DNA from: Saccharopolyspora gloriosae | GTDB lineage: Bacteria > Actinomycetota > Actinomycetes > Mycobacteriales > Pseudonocardiaceae | Assembly: GCF_022828475.1 (NCBI RefSeq) | Contig: NZ_CP059557.1 | Location: 6,557,470 to 6,621,469, forward strand | Direction: 5' to 3' | Length of the DNA stretch: 64,000 nt | Shown: piece by piece, positions 53,181 through 62,112 of the stretch | How the letters are laid out: each line of letters opens with the position of its first letter | How positions within the stretch are numbered: position 1 is the stretch's first letter | Notes under the pieces: generated by a model | Told to the model about the DNA's origin: nothing | Database searches by the model: none | What the model saw: the letters and a program-made list of their open reading frames with translations, nothing else | Position numbers and translations under genes: made by a program

Positions 53181-53360
53181 ATGGGGCGCGGCCGGGCTAA
53201 GGCCAAGCAGACGAAGGTGGCCCGCGAGCTGAAGTACAGCTCGCCCACCATGGACGTCGATGCATTGCAGCGGGAGCTGTCCACGGAACCGCCTGGCGAA
53301 TGGTCCGAGGCGGACCGCGACGACACATACGACGACGGGTACGACGACTACCGGCGTTGA
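53181..53360 (+). CDS. DUF3073 protein
   Basis: 59 residues. The N-terminal MGRGRAKAKQTKVARELKYS is diagnostic; the tail is acidic with Asp/Tyr repeats (DDTYDDGYDDY). DUF3073 is a conserved small actinobacterial protein usually next to purM/purF, as here. The function is unknown; the Lys/Arg-rich head suggests nucleic acid binding. Hairpin terminator at 53372-53404. Confidence 0.92.
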   Translation: MGRGRAKAKQTKVARELKYSSPTMDVDALQRELSTEPPGEWSEADRDDTYDDGYDDYRR

Positions 53361-53371
53361 CGGCACGTACA

Positions 53372-53404
53372 CACCGAGTGGACGGCTTGTTCGTTCACTC
53401 GGTG
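53372..53404 (+). terminator. hairpin terminator after DUF3073
   Basis: Arms CACCGAGTG (53372-53380) and CACTCGGTG (53396-53404) around a 15-nt loop, followed by CTTCTG. Confidence 0.6.
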
Positions 53405-53645
53405 CTTCTGTGTCGCCGGTAGCCGCCGTGGTGTTCCCGCCGTCGTTCCGTGGGCGAGAAGTACGAGCTGGTGGTCCTGTCGAGATCGCCCGGCCGGTGC
53501 GCATCGTTGATGCGCACCGACCGGGCGGAACAGGCCGTGTGTCGGGCATCGCGAGTGATGTCGGCGGCCGAACGGGCGCGTGATCGCCGCACACGCCCGC
53601 TAGAGCGAAGTTCAGTGCGCCGGTCATCCCGGCGCACTTTTTTTC
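53405..53645 (+). ncRNA. candidate structured RNA ending in a U-tract terminator
   Basis: A 19-pair hairpin with one mismatch and a 3-nt loop spans 53487-53527. The stretch ends in a stem of 10 bp (53614-53623/53629-53638) followed by seven Ts, a classical intrinsic terminator that is rare in such GC-rich DNA. No supported coding frame. The terminator lies 240 bp past the hairpin that already closes DUF3073, suggesting a separate short transcript. Confidence 0.45.
53614..53645 (+). terminator. intrinsic terminator with T7 run
   Basis: Perfect 10-bp stem AGTGCGCCGG/CCGGCGCACT, loop TCATC, followed directly by TTTTTTT. The orientation is plus strand. Confidence 0.85.
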
Positions 53646-53938
53646 GCCTCCGCGCTCCTCGTGAGCGCCCGCAGATCATCGGAAGAAATCCCGGCGGCCG
53701 GGAATTCCGGGCAGGGCCGGTCCGTTGTACTGGGTGGCCGGTGTGCGCGTGCCCCCGGGCTCCATCACGAGCCTGCAGGGAATACCGTTCGGCTGGAGCC
53801 TTGCAGCGCCACCCGCCGAGAGGCGGCCCGCACACCGGCCCTCGGCTTCTCCCAACGCTTGAGCACCCTCGCGAACGATCTTCGCCGAGCTTGAGCACCT
53901 TCGCGGAATGGTCTTCGCAGCGTGCTCTCTTGATCACT
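53646..53938. other. non-coding stretch downstream of the candidate RNA
   Basis: No gene is supported. The open frames here lack ribosome binding sites and domains. The area leads into the dispersed repeat at 53939. Confidence 0.4.
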
Positions 53939-54106
53939 GTCCTGTCAGCGGCGAAGCGCTGAGCAGTGACCAGCTTGATCAAGACGTCCACCGGCGGGTT
54001 CTCAGCGGCTTCCTCGCGAGGACGGCTTTCCCCCTCGTGGCTGAACCACTCGGGAAAATGGATCCCGCAGCGAGGAAGCCGCTGAGGTTCCGCTACCCGG
54101 ACGCCC
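53939..54106 (+). repeat. dispersed intergenic element, copy 6 (perfect 17-bp arms)
   Basis: Starts GTCCTGTCAGCGGCGAAGC and ends CTACCCGGACGCC. Arms at 54001-54017 and 54070-54086 are identical to those of copy 2 and perfectly complementary. It lies in the convergent region between DUF3073/candidate RNA and purM. Confidence 0.85.
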
Positions 54107-54133
54107 ACGCAGGCCGTCCAGGCTGGAACAAGA

Positions 54134-55246
54134 TCAGAACCGAGGGTGATTCCCGCGGATGACCACGCGCTGGTCCTCGGCGGCGTCCTCGACCGTCGGC
54201 TGCTTCGCGACCTCACCCAGCACCCATGCGGGCACGTGCCGCGCGGTGAGCACCGCGAGCGCCCGGTCGACGTCCTCGGCGGTGACGACGGCGACCATGC
54301 CGACGCCCATGTTGAAGGTGCTTTCCATTTCCTCGGTCTCGACCCGGCCGCGCTGCGCGATGAGCCGGAACACCGGGTCCGGGGTCCACGTGCCGCGATC
54401 CAGCACCGCGGTCAGGCCCGCCGGGACGACCCGCGCCAGGTTCGCGGCCAGGCCGCCTCCGGTGACGTGGGCGAACGTCCGCACCTCGGTTTCGGCGGCC
54501 AACGCCAGGCAGTCCTTGGCGTAGATCCGCGTCGGCTCCAGCAACTGTTCGCCGAGGGTGCGGCCGAACTCCTCCACGTGTCCCGTGAGCGGCATCCGGG
54601 CGAGCTCCAGCAGCACGTGCCGGGCCAGCGAGTAGCCGTTGGAGTGCAGGCCCGAGGAGCCCATGCCGATCACCACGTCGCCGGGCCGGACCTTGTCCGG
54701 TCCGAGCATCGCGCCGGCCTCCACGACGCCGACACCGGTCGCGGAGATGTCGTAGTCACCCGGCGCCATCATGCCGGGGTGTTCGGCGGTCTCCCCGCCG
54801 AGCAGCGCGCAACCGGCCTGCACGCAGCCTTCGGCCACGCCCTTGACCAGGTCCGCGATCCGCTCCGGGACGACCTTGCCGACGGCGATGTAGTCCTGCA
54901 GGAACAGCGGCTCCGCCCCGCACACCACGAGGTCGTCGACGACCATCGCGACCAGGTCGATGCCGACGGTGTCGTGCTTGTCGAGCGCCTGGGCCACGGC
55001 GAGCTTGGTGCCGACACCGTCGGTGGAGGAGGCCAGCACCGGTTCGGTCCACCGGTCCAGCTTCAACTGGAACAGGCCGGCGAAGCCGCCGAGCGAACCC
55101 AGCACTTCCGGCCTGCTCGCCCGCTTCGCCCAGGGCAGCATCTGCTGCACGGCCTCGTCGCCCGCTTCGATGCTCACCCCCGCGTTCGCGTAGGTGGCCT
55201 TCTCCGCTTCGGCGTCTTTCGCCCCTGCGAGCAGGTCTTCGGACAC
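54134..55246 (-). CDS. purM: phosphoribosylformylglycinamidine cyclo-ligase (AIR synthetase)
   Basis: Fifth step of purine synthesis, converting FGAM to AIR with ATP. About 370 residues: TYANAGVSIEAGDEAVQQML, the conserved STDGVGTKLAVAQ, GGETAEHPGMM and SSGLHSNGYSLAR motifs, and a C-terminal PurM domain with GMVAVV. GTG 55246 was chosen because GGAG lies 6 nt upstream; an in-frame GTG at 55258 and further upstream codons also exist. It is downstream of purF (250 bp gap) on the same strand. Confidence 0.96.
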   Translation of the reverse strand: MSEDLLAGAKDAEAEKATYANAGVSIEAGDEAVQQMLPWAKRASRPEVLGSLGGFAGLFQLKLDRWTEPVLASSTDGVGTKLAVAQALDKHDTVGIDLVAMVVDDLVVCGAEPLFLQDYIAVGKVVPERIADLVKGVAEGCVQAGCALLGGETAEHPGMMAPGDYDISATGVGVVEAGAMLGPDKVRPGDVVIGMGSSGLHSNGYSLARHVLLELARMPLTGHVEEFGRTLGEQLLEPTRIYAKDCLALAAETEVRTFAHVTGGGLAANLARVVPAGLTAVLDRGTWTPDPVFRLIAQRGRVETEEMESTFNMGVGMVAVVTAEDVDRALAVLTARHVPAWVLGEVAKQPTVEDAAEDQRVVIRGNHPRF

Positions 55247-55496
55247 GACTGACTCCACATCTGATGTGCGTTTGATGTTGGCGGGCTCATGGGAGCCCAG
55301 GTTGTGGCGGGCCGTCGGCCCACGCGGCCGGTGTGGGGCATCCCACATCGCCCACCGCCTTCTGCCTACCACAGGCGTACCCCGCCGAACCCCGATCGGG
55401 CGCGCGAATACCGGTTTCGCCCATCGGGGGACCCGGCCGGACGGCGGCACCACGCTACGCGGCCGGGCGTCCGGACCGTCACGGTGACGGTGCCGG

Positions 55497-57098
55497 TCAG
55501 GGCCTGCGCAGTGCGTCGGCGCCGCCGTAACCGCTGGGCAACACCGGCTCGGCAGGCCCGGCGACGCCCTTCTCCGCGGTGTCGGGCACGCCTTCGAGCA
55601 GGTACTTGCCGAGTTGGGTCTCCTCCGGCAGCGGGATCGGGTAGTGCCCGTCGAAACACGCTGCGCACAGCCTGGTGCGCGGTTGCTCCGTCGCCGAGAT
55701 CAAGCTGTCCAGCGACACGTAGCCGAGCGAGTCGGCCCCGATGGAACGGCGGATGCCGTCGGTGTCGGTGCCGTTGGCGATCAGCTCGGCGCGGGAGGCG
55801 AAGTCGATGCCGTAGAAACAGGGCCACTTCACCGGCGGCGACGCGATCCGCACGTGCACCTCGATGGCGCCCGCCTCGCGGAGCATCCGCACCAGGGCGC
55901 GTTGGGTGTTGCCGCGCACGATCGAGTCGTCGACGACGACGAGCCGTTTACCGCGGATGACTTCGCGCAGCGGGTTGAGCTTGAGCCGGATGCCGAGCTG
56001 GCGGATGGTCTGCGACGGCTGGATGAAGGTGCGCCCCACGTAGGAGTTCTTCACCAGCCCGTTGCCGTAGTCGATACCGGAGCCCTGCGCGTAGCCGATC
56101 GCGGCGGGCGTGCCGGACTCCGGCACCGGGATGACCAGGTCGGCCTCCACCGGGTGCTCGCCGGCCAGTTTGCGGCCGATCTCCACGCGGGTGCTGTTGA
56201 CGGAACGTCCGGAGATCGTCGTGTCCGGGCGGGCCAAGTAGACGTACTCGAAGACGCAGCCCTTCGGCTTCGGGTGCGCGAAGTGCTGCGAGCGCAGGCC
56301 GTCCTCGTCGATCGCGAGCAGTTCGCCCGGTTCGACCTCGCGCACGAAGGACGCGCCGACGATGTCCAGCGCGGCCGTCTCGCTGGCCACGACCCAGCCG
56401 CGTTCCAGCCTGCCCAGCACGAGCGGGCGCACGCCGTGCGGGTCGCGGGCCGCGTACAGCGTCGACTCGTCGGAGAACACCATCGAGAAGGCGCCCTGGA
56501 GGGTGGGGAACAGCTCCATCGCAGCCTGTTCGATGCCCTTGTCCGCGGCGTTCGCGGCAAGCAGCCCGCACACCAGGTCGGAGTCGGTGGTGGCGCGGTC
56601 GCAGGCGGAGGCAGGCGAGGAGCTGTTCGCGGAAACGGTGTCGACGCCTTCGGCGACGATCCGTTCCATGAGTTCCGCGGTGTTGACCAGGTTGCCGTTG
56701 TGACCCAGCGCGAGACCGCGGCCGGAGACCGTGGTGCGGAACGTGGGCTGGGCGTTCTCCCAGCTCGCGCCGCCGGTCGTGGAGTAGCGGTTGTGGCCGA
56801 CGGCGACGTGGCCGCGCAACGAGGCGAGCACTTGCTCGTCGAACACCTGGCTGACCAGGCCGAGGTCCTTGTAGACCAGCACCTGCGAGCCGTCGCCGAC
56901 GGCGATGCCCGCGGCTTCCTGGCCGCGGTGCTGGAGTGCGAACAGGCCGTAGAAGGAGAGCTTGGCGACTTCCTCGCCAGGCGCCCACACGCCGAAGACG
57001 CCGCACTCCTCGTGCGGGACGTCCTGCTCGAGCGGATCGGTGGGAAGCGTCGAGTCGGACGCACTGGAGGCACTGCCGTCTGGCCGGTCGAAGACCAC
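55497..57098 (-). CDS. purF: amidophosphoribosyltransferase
   Basis: First committed step of purine synthesis, making phosphoribosylamine from PRPP and Gln. 533 residues; the N-terminal nucleophile is C32 in EECGVFGVW (after propeptide removal), the glutaminase loop is ALQHRGQEAAGI, and the PRPP-binding motif is VVVDDSIVRGNTQRAL. The Cys-rich C-terminal portion (RLCAACFDG with other Cys) may bind a 4Fe-4S cluster as in Bacillus. GTG start. Confidence 0.97.
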   Translation of the reverse strand: MVFDRPDGSASSASDSTLPTDPLEQDVPHEECGVFGVWAPGEEVAKLSFYGLFALQHRGQEAAGIAVGDGSQVLVYKDLGLVSQVFDEQVLASLRGHVAVGHNRYSTTGGASWENAQPTFRTTVSGRGLALGHNGNLVNTAELMERIVAEGVDTVSANSSSPASACDRATTDSDLVCGLLAANAADKGIEQAAMELFPTLQGAFSMVFSDESTLYAARDPHGVRPLVLGRLERGWVVASETAALDIVGASFVREVEPGELLAIDEDGLRSQHFAHPKPKGCVFEYVYLARPDTTISGRSVNSTRVEIGRKLAGEHPVEADLVIPVPESGTPAAIGYAQGSGIDYGNGLVKNSYVGRTFIQPSQTIRQLGIRLKLNPLREVIRGKRLVVVDDSIVRGNTQRALVRMLREAGAIEVHVRIASPPVKWPCFYGIDFASRAELIANGTDTDGIRRSIGADSLGYVSLDSLISATEQPRTRLCAACFDGHYPIPLPEETQLGKYLLEGVPDTAEKGVAGPAEPVLPSGYGGADALRRP

Positions 57099-57302
57099 CG
57101 AGAACTCCCTGGATGACGGAGTCGGGCTTACGCCTCAGTGTAAACGGGACCCGAAGCCCGGATGACCGGCCGCCTCCGCAAGCGCTCCGCACGGCCCCGG
57201 CTCACCAGGTGTTTCGGTGTCCGTTCCGGGCCGATGTGAAGCCGGTCATCGCTCCGCTCGTCGCCCTGCACGGCCGTCCGGTCACCTTGCGCAGGTGTTC
57301 GC

Positions 57303-57683
57303 TCAAGGCCGGACCAGCGGAAGCCAGCTGGTGAGGTCCGCGCGGGAACCGGAGGCGCTGACCGTGCCCTCGTCGACGGCGGCGGCGAACTCCAGACGGC
57401 CGGTCGCCAGCAGCAGCCAGGTGCGCGGGTCGGTTTCGATCACGTTCGGCGGGGTGCCGCGGGTGTGTTCCGGTCCGGCGACGCACTGCACGGCGGCGAA
57501 CGGCGGCACCCGCACTTCGACGGTGCGGCCGGGGGCGAGATCTTCGAGGGTGCGCAGGCTGAGCCGCACCGCGGCGGCGGTCTCGGCGCGCTGCGGACGC
57601 CGCGTCTCGTCGCCCAGCCAAGGGACGATCGCGTTGATCGCCGCGCGCAGCTCGTGCGGATCCACCCGCCGGCGTGAAGGCAT
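57303..57683 (-). CDS. sterol-carrier-like (SCP2) family protein
   Basis: 126 residues. The segment VEVRVPPFAAVQCVAGPEHT, then PNVIETDPRTWLLLATGRLE resembles the SCP2 or MDMPI C-terminal sandwich common in actinobacterial proteins, often beside purF. A lipid-binding or chaperone role is possible but not shown. ATG 57683 with AAGGTGGAG just upstream was preferred over GTG 57692. Confidence 0.8.
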   Translation of the reverse strand: MPSRRRVDPHELRAAINAIVPWLGDETRRPQRAETAAAVRLSLRTLEDLAPGRTVEVRVPPFAAVQCVAGPEHTRGTPPNVIETDPRTWLLLATGRLEFAAAVDEGTVSASGSRADLTSWLPLVRP

Positions 57684-57843
57684 GCGCTCCACCTTAGAAC
57701 GCCGGTCGGAGCGCCTTCATCGTCACGGTCGCGGGCGGCCGGGTCCGCCGCTCACCGTGACCTTCCGATCGTCATGGTGCGGGTCAGGCGGTTCTCCGCG
57801 ACTCGGCTTCAGGAACCCCCGCAAGATGATCTTCTGATCCTCA

Positions 57844-57920
57844 CCTTGTCAGCGGCGGAGCCGATGAGCGGCGACCGGCTTGGGCGAACGACCACCGGCG
57901 GATTCTCAGCGGCTCGCGCT
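57844..57920 (+). repeat. dispersed intergenic element, copy 7 (left half only)
   Basis: CTTGTCAGCGGCGGAGCCGATGAG up to CTCAGCGGCTCGCGC matches the first half of the family; the right arm is lost. It lies just past the stop codon of the LuxR gene. Confidence 0.65.
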
Positions 57921-57930
57921 GAAAGGTCGA

Positions 57931-58761
57931 TCAGAGCCAGCCGAGTTTCACCGCTTGCATGCCCGCTTGGAATCGGGTTTCGACGCCGAGGCGGGCGATC
58001 AGTTCCCGGACGCGGCGGTGCGCGGTGCGGGCGCTGAAGCCCATCAGCCTCCCGATGGTGTCGTCGGTCGCGCCGGAAGCCAGCAGCGACAGGATCCAGC
58101 GCTCCTCCTCGGAAGGCTGGTCTTCGCCGGTGAGCCGTTCCTGCTCGCAGGTGAACGGTGCCGCGAAGCGCCACAGGTCCTCGAAGATGCGCATCACCGC
58201 GACGAGCATGGCGGAGCTGCGGATCACGACCGCGCTCTCCACGGTCTGGTCGGTGGCGGTCAGCGGCAGCAGCGCCACCTCGTTGTCCACCAGGATCATC
58301 TTCGTCGGGGCCACGTGGATCACCCGGGCCTGCTCGCCGAGCGCCACCAGCCTGGAGGTCAGCTCCAGCTGTGGTGGCCGGGCGAGCGCCGAGCGGTCGT
58401 AGAGCACCTGGTAGTTGACGCCTTCGGCGAGTTTGCGCGATTCCAGCGAGTCCAGTGAGCCGGTGGCGGCGTACGGCGGTTTCGCGACGCCCTGCACGAG
58501 TTCCGTGGCGCTGCGCTGCAGTTCGTAGGCCGCCCAGCCGACACGGCGGGCGCCGTGCACGACCTGCAGCACTCCGCCCGCGCCGCCGGCTTGGGCCTTC
58601 GCGGCTCGCGCCACGGAGACGACGGCCTCTCGCGCTTCCACTTGGGATCGGACGGCTCGTTCGGTGTCCGTCGTCGTTCCGGCCCGGGCCTGGCCGGGCA
58701 CGCCCCGCTCAGACGAGGTCTGCTGTGCGCGCTCAGGCGCCTCGGTGTATCCGGATAACAC
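57931..58761 (-). CDS. LuxR-type helix-turn-helix regulator
   Basis: 276 residues. The N-terminal 200 form an unassigned helical/sensor region (LESRKLAEGVNYQVLYDRSA and ALGEQARVIHVAPTKMILVD), like the phosphodiesterase-like sensor region of TrmB/SgrR-type regulators. The C-terminal HTH (LSLLASGATDDTIGRLMGFS and ARTAHRRVRELIARLGVETR) is LuxR/GerE type. The ligand and targets are unknown. GTG start. Beside it is the secreted protease gene on the same strand, separated by 280 bp. Confidence 0.85.
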   Translation of the reverse strand: MLSGYTEAPERAQQTSSERGVPGQARAGTTTDTERAVRSQVEAREAVVSVARAAKAQAGGAGGVLQVVHGARRVGWAAYELQRSATELVQGVAKPPYAATGSLDSLESRKLAEGVNYQVLYDRSALARPPQLELTSRLVALGEQARVIHVAPTKMILVDNEVALLPLTATDQTVESAVVIRSSAMLVAVMRIFEDLWRFAAPFTCEQERLTGEDQPSEEERWILSLLASGATDDTIGRLMGFSARTAHRRVRELIARLGVETRFQAGMQAVKLGWL

Positions 58762-59042
58762 GGCACACCCTTTCGTGACGTGCCTTCACAGGCTCAGTCG
58801 GACCATGGTTGATCTTGGTCTGGACCAGTTCCGCGACAGGCAGCGAGCGGCCCCCTCGATCAAGAACGTAACCATCTTGAGACCGTCCCGGGAACCCACT
58901 TTTGCAGTAGAGCGGTTCAACCTTTGTAGAGCACCATTCGGCGGCGCCGCAGCGTCGGCCGAATGCCCCAGCGACCGCACGAACGCGCCGAGCCCTGCCC
59001 CGAATCAACGAGGCAGGACCCGGCACTGTCACGTACTTCGGA

Positions 59043-60227
59043 TCACAGCTCGCCGGTCTGGAGCAGATCGGCGATCGTGTCCGCCGGAGCGCCCGCGATC
59101 ACGCCGGTAGCGGCACCGGACTGCAGCCCGGTGATCACGTCCGCGGGCGCGGCGTCCGGAGTCGCCTCCAGGAACAGCGCGCCCACACCCGCGACGTGCG
59201 GGCTGGCCATCGAGGTACCGCTGAACGTGGCCGTCCCGCCGCCGGGCGCGAGCGAAACGATGTCCACGCCGGGCGCATAACCTTCCACGGTCGAACCGAA
59301 GTTGGTGAACTCGGCCGAACCGTCGTTGTCATCGGAGGCCGCCGTGGTGAACACGCCCTCCGCGCCGGCCGGGGAGACGTTCTCCGCGTCCTGCGACTCG
59401 TTGCCCGCCGCGACGGCCAGGAACACGCCCTGGTCGACCAGGCCGGTGGCTGCCTCGTCCAGCGACGGGTCCTTGCTGCCGCCCAGCGACAGGTTCGCCA
59501 CCGCCGGGCCGTTCGCGTCCTGAGCGACCCAGTCCAGACCGGCGATGATGTCGGCCGTCGTGCCGCTGCCGTTGTCGTCGAGGACCTTCACCCCGACCAG
59601 TTCCGCTTCCGTCGCCACGCCGTAGGTCGCCGAACCGATGGTGCCCGCCACGTGCGTGCCGTGGCCGTGCCCGTCGCTGCCGTCTCCGCCGGTGGCGTCG
59701 AAGCCGATCGACGCCCGGCCACCGAAGTCCGCGTGATCGGGCGCGATGCCGGTGTCGACGATGTAGGCCGTCACGCCCGCACCGGTCCCGTTGGGGGCGT
59801 AGGTGTCGTCGAGCGGTAAGGCCGGCTGGTCGATCCGGTCCAGCCCCCAGGAGCCCACTGCGGCGGGCGCCTGCGGCTGCTCGACCTGGACGTGGAAGTT
59901 CTGCGACACGCCTTCCACGTCGTGGTTCGCGCGCACCGCCTGCAGCTGCTCGGGGCTCAGCGTCGCCGAGAACCCGTTCAGGCTGTGCGTGTAGAGGTGT
60001 TCGGTGGGCACACCCAGCTCCGCGGCGACCGCGGCGGCGTTCTCACCGTCCTTCAGGTTGACGATGTAGGAATCGGCGGTGCCGTCGGCGGACAGCACCC
60101 CCGTTTCCGGATGCAGGGTCAGCGGTGCGAGCGTCGGTGCCGCGAATGCGGGCGCACCGGCGAACACGAGTGCGGCGGCGGTGATTCCGGCGCCTGCCAA
60201 CCTGCCTCGGGAGAGCATTCTTTTCAT
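59043..60227 (-). CDS. secreted S8 serine protease (subtilase, proteinase K-like)
   Basis: 394 residues, exported. Signal peptide 1-29 (cleavage after AFA), an I9 propeptide (about 50-118, DSYIVNLKDGENAAAVAAEL, then LNGFSATLSPEQLQ), and the catalytic domain with D158 (YIVDTG), H192 (GHGTHVAG), N276 (AAGNES) and S339 (GTSMASPHV). The propeptide chaperones folding and is then removed. ATG 60227 was chosen because the signal peptide begins there; the longer frame has no function. No C-terminal extra domain. Extracellular nutrition is the likely role. Confidence 0.96.
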   Translation of the reverse strand: MKRMLSRGRLAGAGITAAALVFAGAPAFAAPTLAPLTLHPETGVLSADGTADSYIVNLKDGENAAAVAAELGVPTEHLYTHSLNGFSATLSPEQLQAVRANHDVEGVSQNFHVQVEQPQAPAAVGSWGLDRIDQPALPLDDTYAPNGTGAGVTAYIVDTGIAPDHADFGGRASIGFDATGGDGSDGHGHGTHVAGTIGSATYGVATEAELVGVKVLDDNGSGTTADIIAGLDWVAQDANGPAVANLSLGGSKDPSLDEAATGLVDQGVFLAVAAGNESQDAENVSPAGAEGVFTTAASDDNDGSAEFTNFGSTVEGYAPGVDIVSLAPGGGTATFSGTSMASPHVAGVGALFLEATPDAAPADVITGLQSGAATGVIAGAPADTIADLLQTGEL

Positions 60228-60722
60228 GATCCCTCTTCCTTCAGTGCCATCCGGGTGGGGCCGGACGGCTTTCTGATGGTGCAAACCGAACGTAAACCAT
60301 GAAAACAAGCGAATAGACCCGGCTGGCGATTTGTCGCCAACCCCTTGCGCCGTGGATATGATGCCATTTCGAGTCTCTCCTGAAAATGGCCCTGATGTGC
60401 CTTCCACCTGCCGTTTTAGGGATCGAACATACTGCGGCACAGAGCGTTCACATTTTTTACCGAAGTTAGCCCGAGCGCCCGTACATACACCGGCGAGCGG
60501 ATGAGGTCGTGAACACGCAGCGCTCAGAATCGGCGGCTAAGGCCCTGCTCATCACTCCGATGGTGGCACAGAACAGGCAACGGGAAACGACACGGCAATC
60601 CTGGTCTCGGTCTCGTTCGGCCATTCGTGAAGGGCGCGGGAAAACGTCACCGCGCAATACCGGGGAGCCTTGCTCTTCTCAGCCCGTGGACGCGTCACAT
60701 TTCGCGGCGCGTCCGAATCCGG
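60228..60722. other. 495-bp intergenic region upstream of the protease gene
   Basis: No gene supported. Two inverted repeats stand out: TGGCGA-TTTG-TCGCCA (60324-60339), about 100 bp upstream of the protease start, and GCCATTT (60363-60369) with AAATGGC (60384-60390). Both are candidate operators or 5' untranslated hairpins of the minus-strand protease mRNA. Confidence 0.4.
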
Positions 60723-61175
60723 TCAGGTGGCCGCGACCCAGCGCCGCAGTTTCAGCCGCACGGCCTCGACGTACTCCGGCGGCAGTTCGCCCTGCTCGAC
60801 GGCCGCGACGGGCTCGTTCGCCCCCTGCGGCGCCGTCGCGGAATCGGCGGGGGTCACGCCGTATTCGATGCCGTAGTACAGGTACAGGGCGTGTTCCTGC
60901 TCCAGCATCAGATCGCCCTCGTCGAGCCGGACGTGCGGCGCCTGGCGCACCGTCTCCTTCAGCACCGAGACGGTCAGCGTGTCGCCGTCGAAGGCCGCAC
61001 CGTCGAGCGGTACGAAGCTCTCGTTGGTGCCGAACAGGCCGGTCTGCACGGTGATCCACGCCGGTTGCTCGGTGGTCTCGTCGAGGAACAGCTGCCCGAC
61101 GATCCCGATCCGATGCCCCGCCGGATCGAAGACCTCGCACCCGAACAGGTGCAGTGCTTCCCGCTGACCGATCAT
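60723..61175 (-). CDS. PRC-barrel domain protein
   Basis: 150 residues. N-terminal beta-barrel (LFGCEVFDPAGHRIGIVGQL and PAWITVQTGLFGTNESFVPL, with DLMLEQEHALYLYYGIEYGV at the C-side) resembles PRC-barrel proteins that bind RNA-processing or photosynthetic partners; the DUF2382-like stress tail is absent. ATG 61175, with GGGAGG about 10 nt upstream. It is divergent from the hypothetical gene at 61509. Confidence 0.85.
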   Translation of the reverse strand: MIGQREALHLFGCEVFDPAGHRIGIVGQLFLDETTEQPAWITVQTGLFGTNESFVPLDGAAFDGDTLTVSVLKETVRQAPHVRLDEGDLMLEQEHALYLYYGIEYGVTPADSATAPQGANEPVAAVEQGELPPEYVEAVRLKLRRWVAAT

Positions 61176-61508
61176 GCCCGACCGCCTCCCCGAACTCGCC
61201 GCTCGCCCAGTCTGCCCCGGCCGCGGCCGGACCGGCACCCCGGAAAGGTGCATCCGCGACCGGCCGCCTTGGTCCCGAACCACCGCCGGAACCCGTTGCG
61301 GCGGCGGGGAATCCGAACGCGCCGTGCGCGAGCCGCGCGGGTGTCCCACCTGGATGGACGGACCCGGCGCCCGCGCCACCCGGCACCGGCCGGTAGAACT
61401 GGCACGCTCACGGGTACACCTCGCACGGCCGAGGCGGGCGGATCGTTCGAAGATCGCGCCGTCGGCACCCGCGAGCTCCGCATCTCCCAGTCGAAGGACG
61501 CCAGCACC
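61176..61508. other. 333-bp intergenic region
   Basis: Divergent upstream region of the PRC-barrel gene and the hypothetical gene at 61509. It is GC-rich and carries no supported gene or clear operator. Confidence 0.35.
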
Positions 61509-62096
61509 ATGTCAGAGCAACCCGACCACCCCGGACCGCCGCCGATCACCGACGAGATGCGGGAGCAGGCCAGGCAGACTCCGAACAGCTGGCTCTACAT
61601 CGTCGACCCCGGCTACCAGGAGTCCGGGGACGACGTGCCGCCGGAAGGCGTCGTCGGCGCGTACCACATCGACGCCGACGGCGAGATCGATCCGGAGTTC
61701 CAGTACAACGACGAGTACGAGCCCTCGGACCTCACCTTCGCCCTGCCGGAACCGGTCAACGAGCTGGAGCGGGTGCTGCACCGCATCGCCACCGGCGAGG
61801 CGCCCGACACCGAGCTCGCCCCGGCGGTGCTGGCGGCCGAGGTGCTGATCTACGACCCGGAGAACGGCGCGGGCGAAGCGGCCGTGTACGTCGCCGAACT
61901 CGACGACGGCAGCCAGCTCGTTCCCGCGTGCACCTCGGTGGAGCGGGTTCCGGAGGGCTGGCCCGGTTCCCGCCGGGTGTCCGGCGCGGAGCTCCCGGAG
62001 CTGCTGGGCGGACTCGACCTGGGCCTGAACCTGGACGACTCGGTCCGCGCCGTCATCCCCCACCACGTCCTCAACGACGCCTCGTCACCGAACTAG
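61509..62096 (+). CDS. conserved hypothetical acidic protein
   Basis: 195 residues, strongly acidic, soluble. Recognisable stretches are ITDEMREQARQTPNSWLYIV, EGVVGAYHIDADGEIDPEF, PEPVNELERVLHRIATGEA and VYVAELDDGSQLVPACTSVE. The pattern of a repeated alpha/beta unit with ending QLVPACTS suggests a SseB/type VII secretion-associated relative, but I cannot confirm it. ATG start without a strong ribosome binding site. A terminator follows. Confidence 0.7.
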   Translation: MSEQPDHPGPPPITDEMREQARQTPNSWLYIVDPGYQESGDDVPPEGVVGAYHIDADGEIDPEFQYNDEYEPSDLTFALPEPVNELERVLHRIATGEAPDTELAPAVLAAEVLIYDPENGAGEAAVYVAELDDGSQLVPACTSVERVPEGWPGSRRVSGAELPELLGGLDLGLNLDDSVRAVIPHHVLNDASSPN

Positions 62097-62112
62097 GCAT
62101 GCCGTCGTTCCT

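Noticed and set aside
53450-53962. 170-codon plus-strand frame after DUF3073
   Set aside because: Crosses an intrinsic terminator with a T7 run and has Arg/Pro-rich noise composition.
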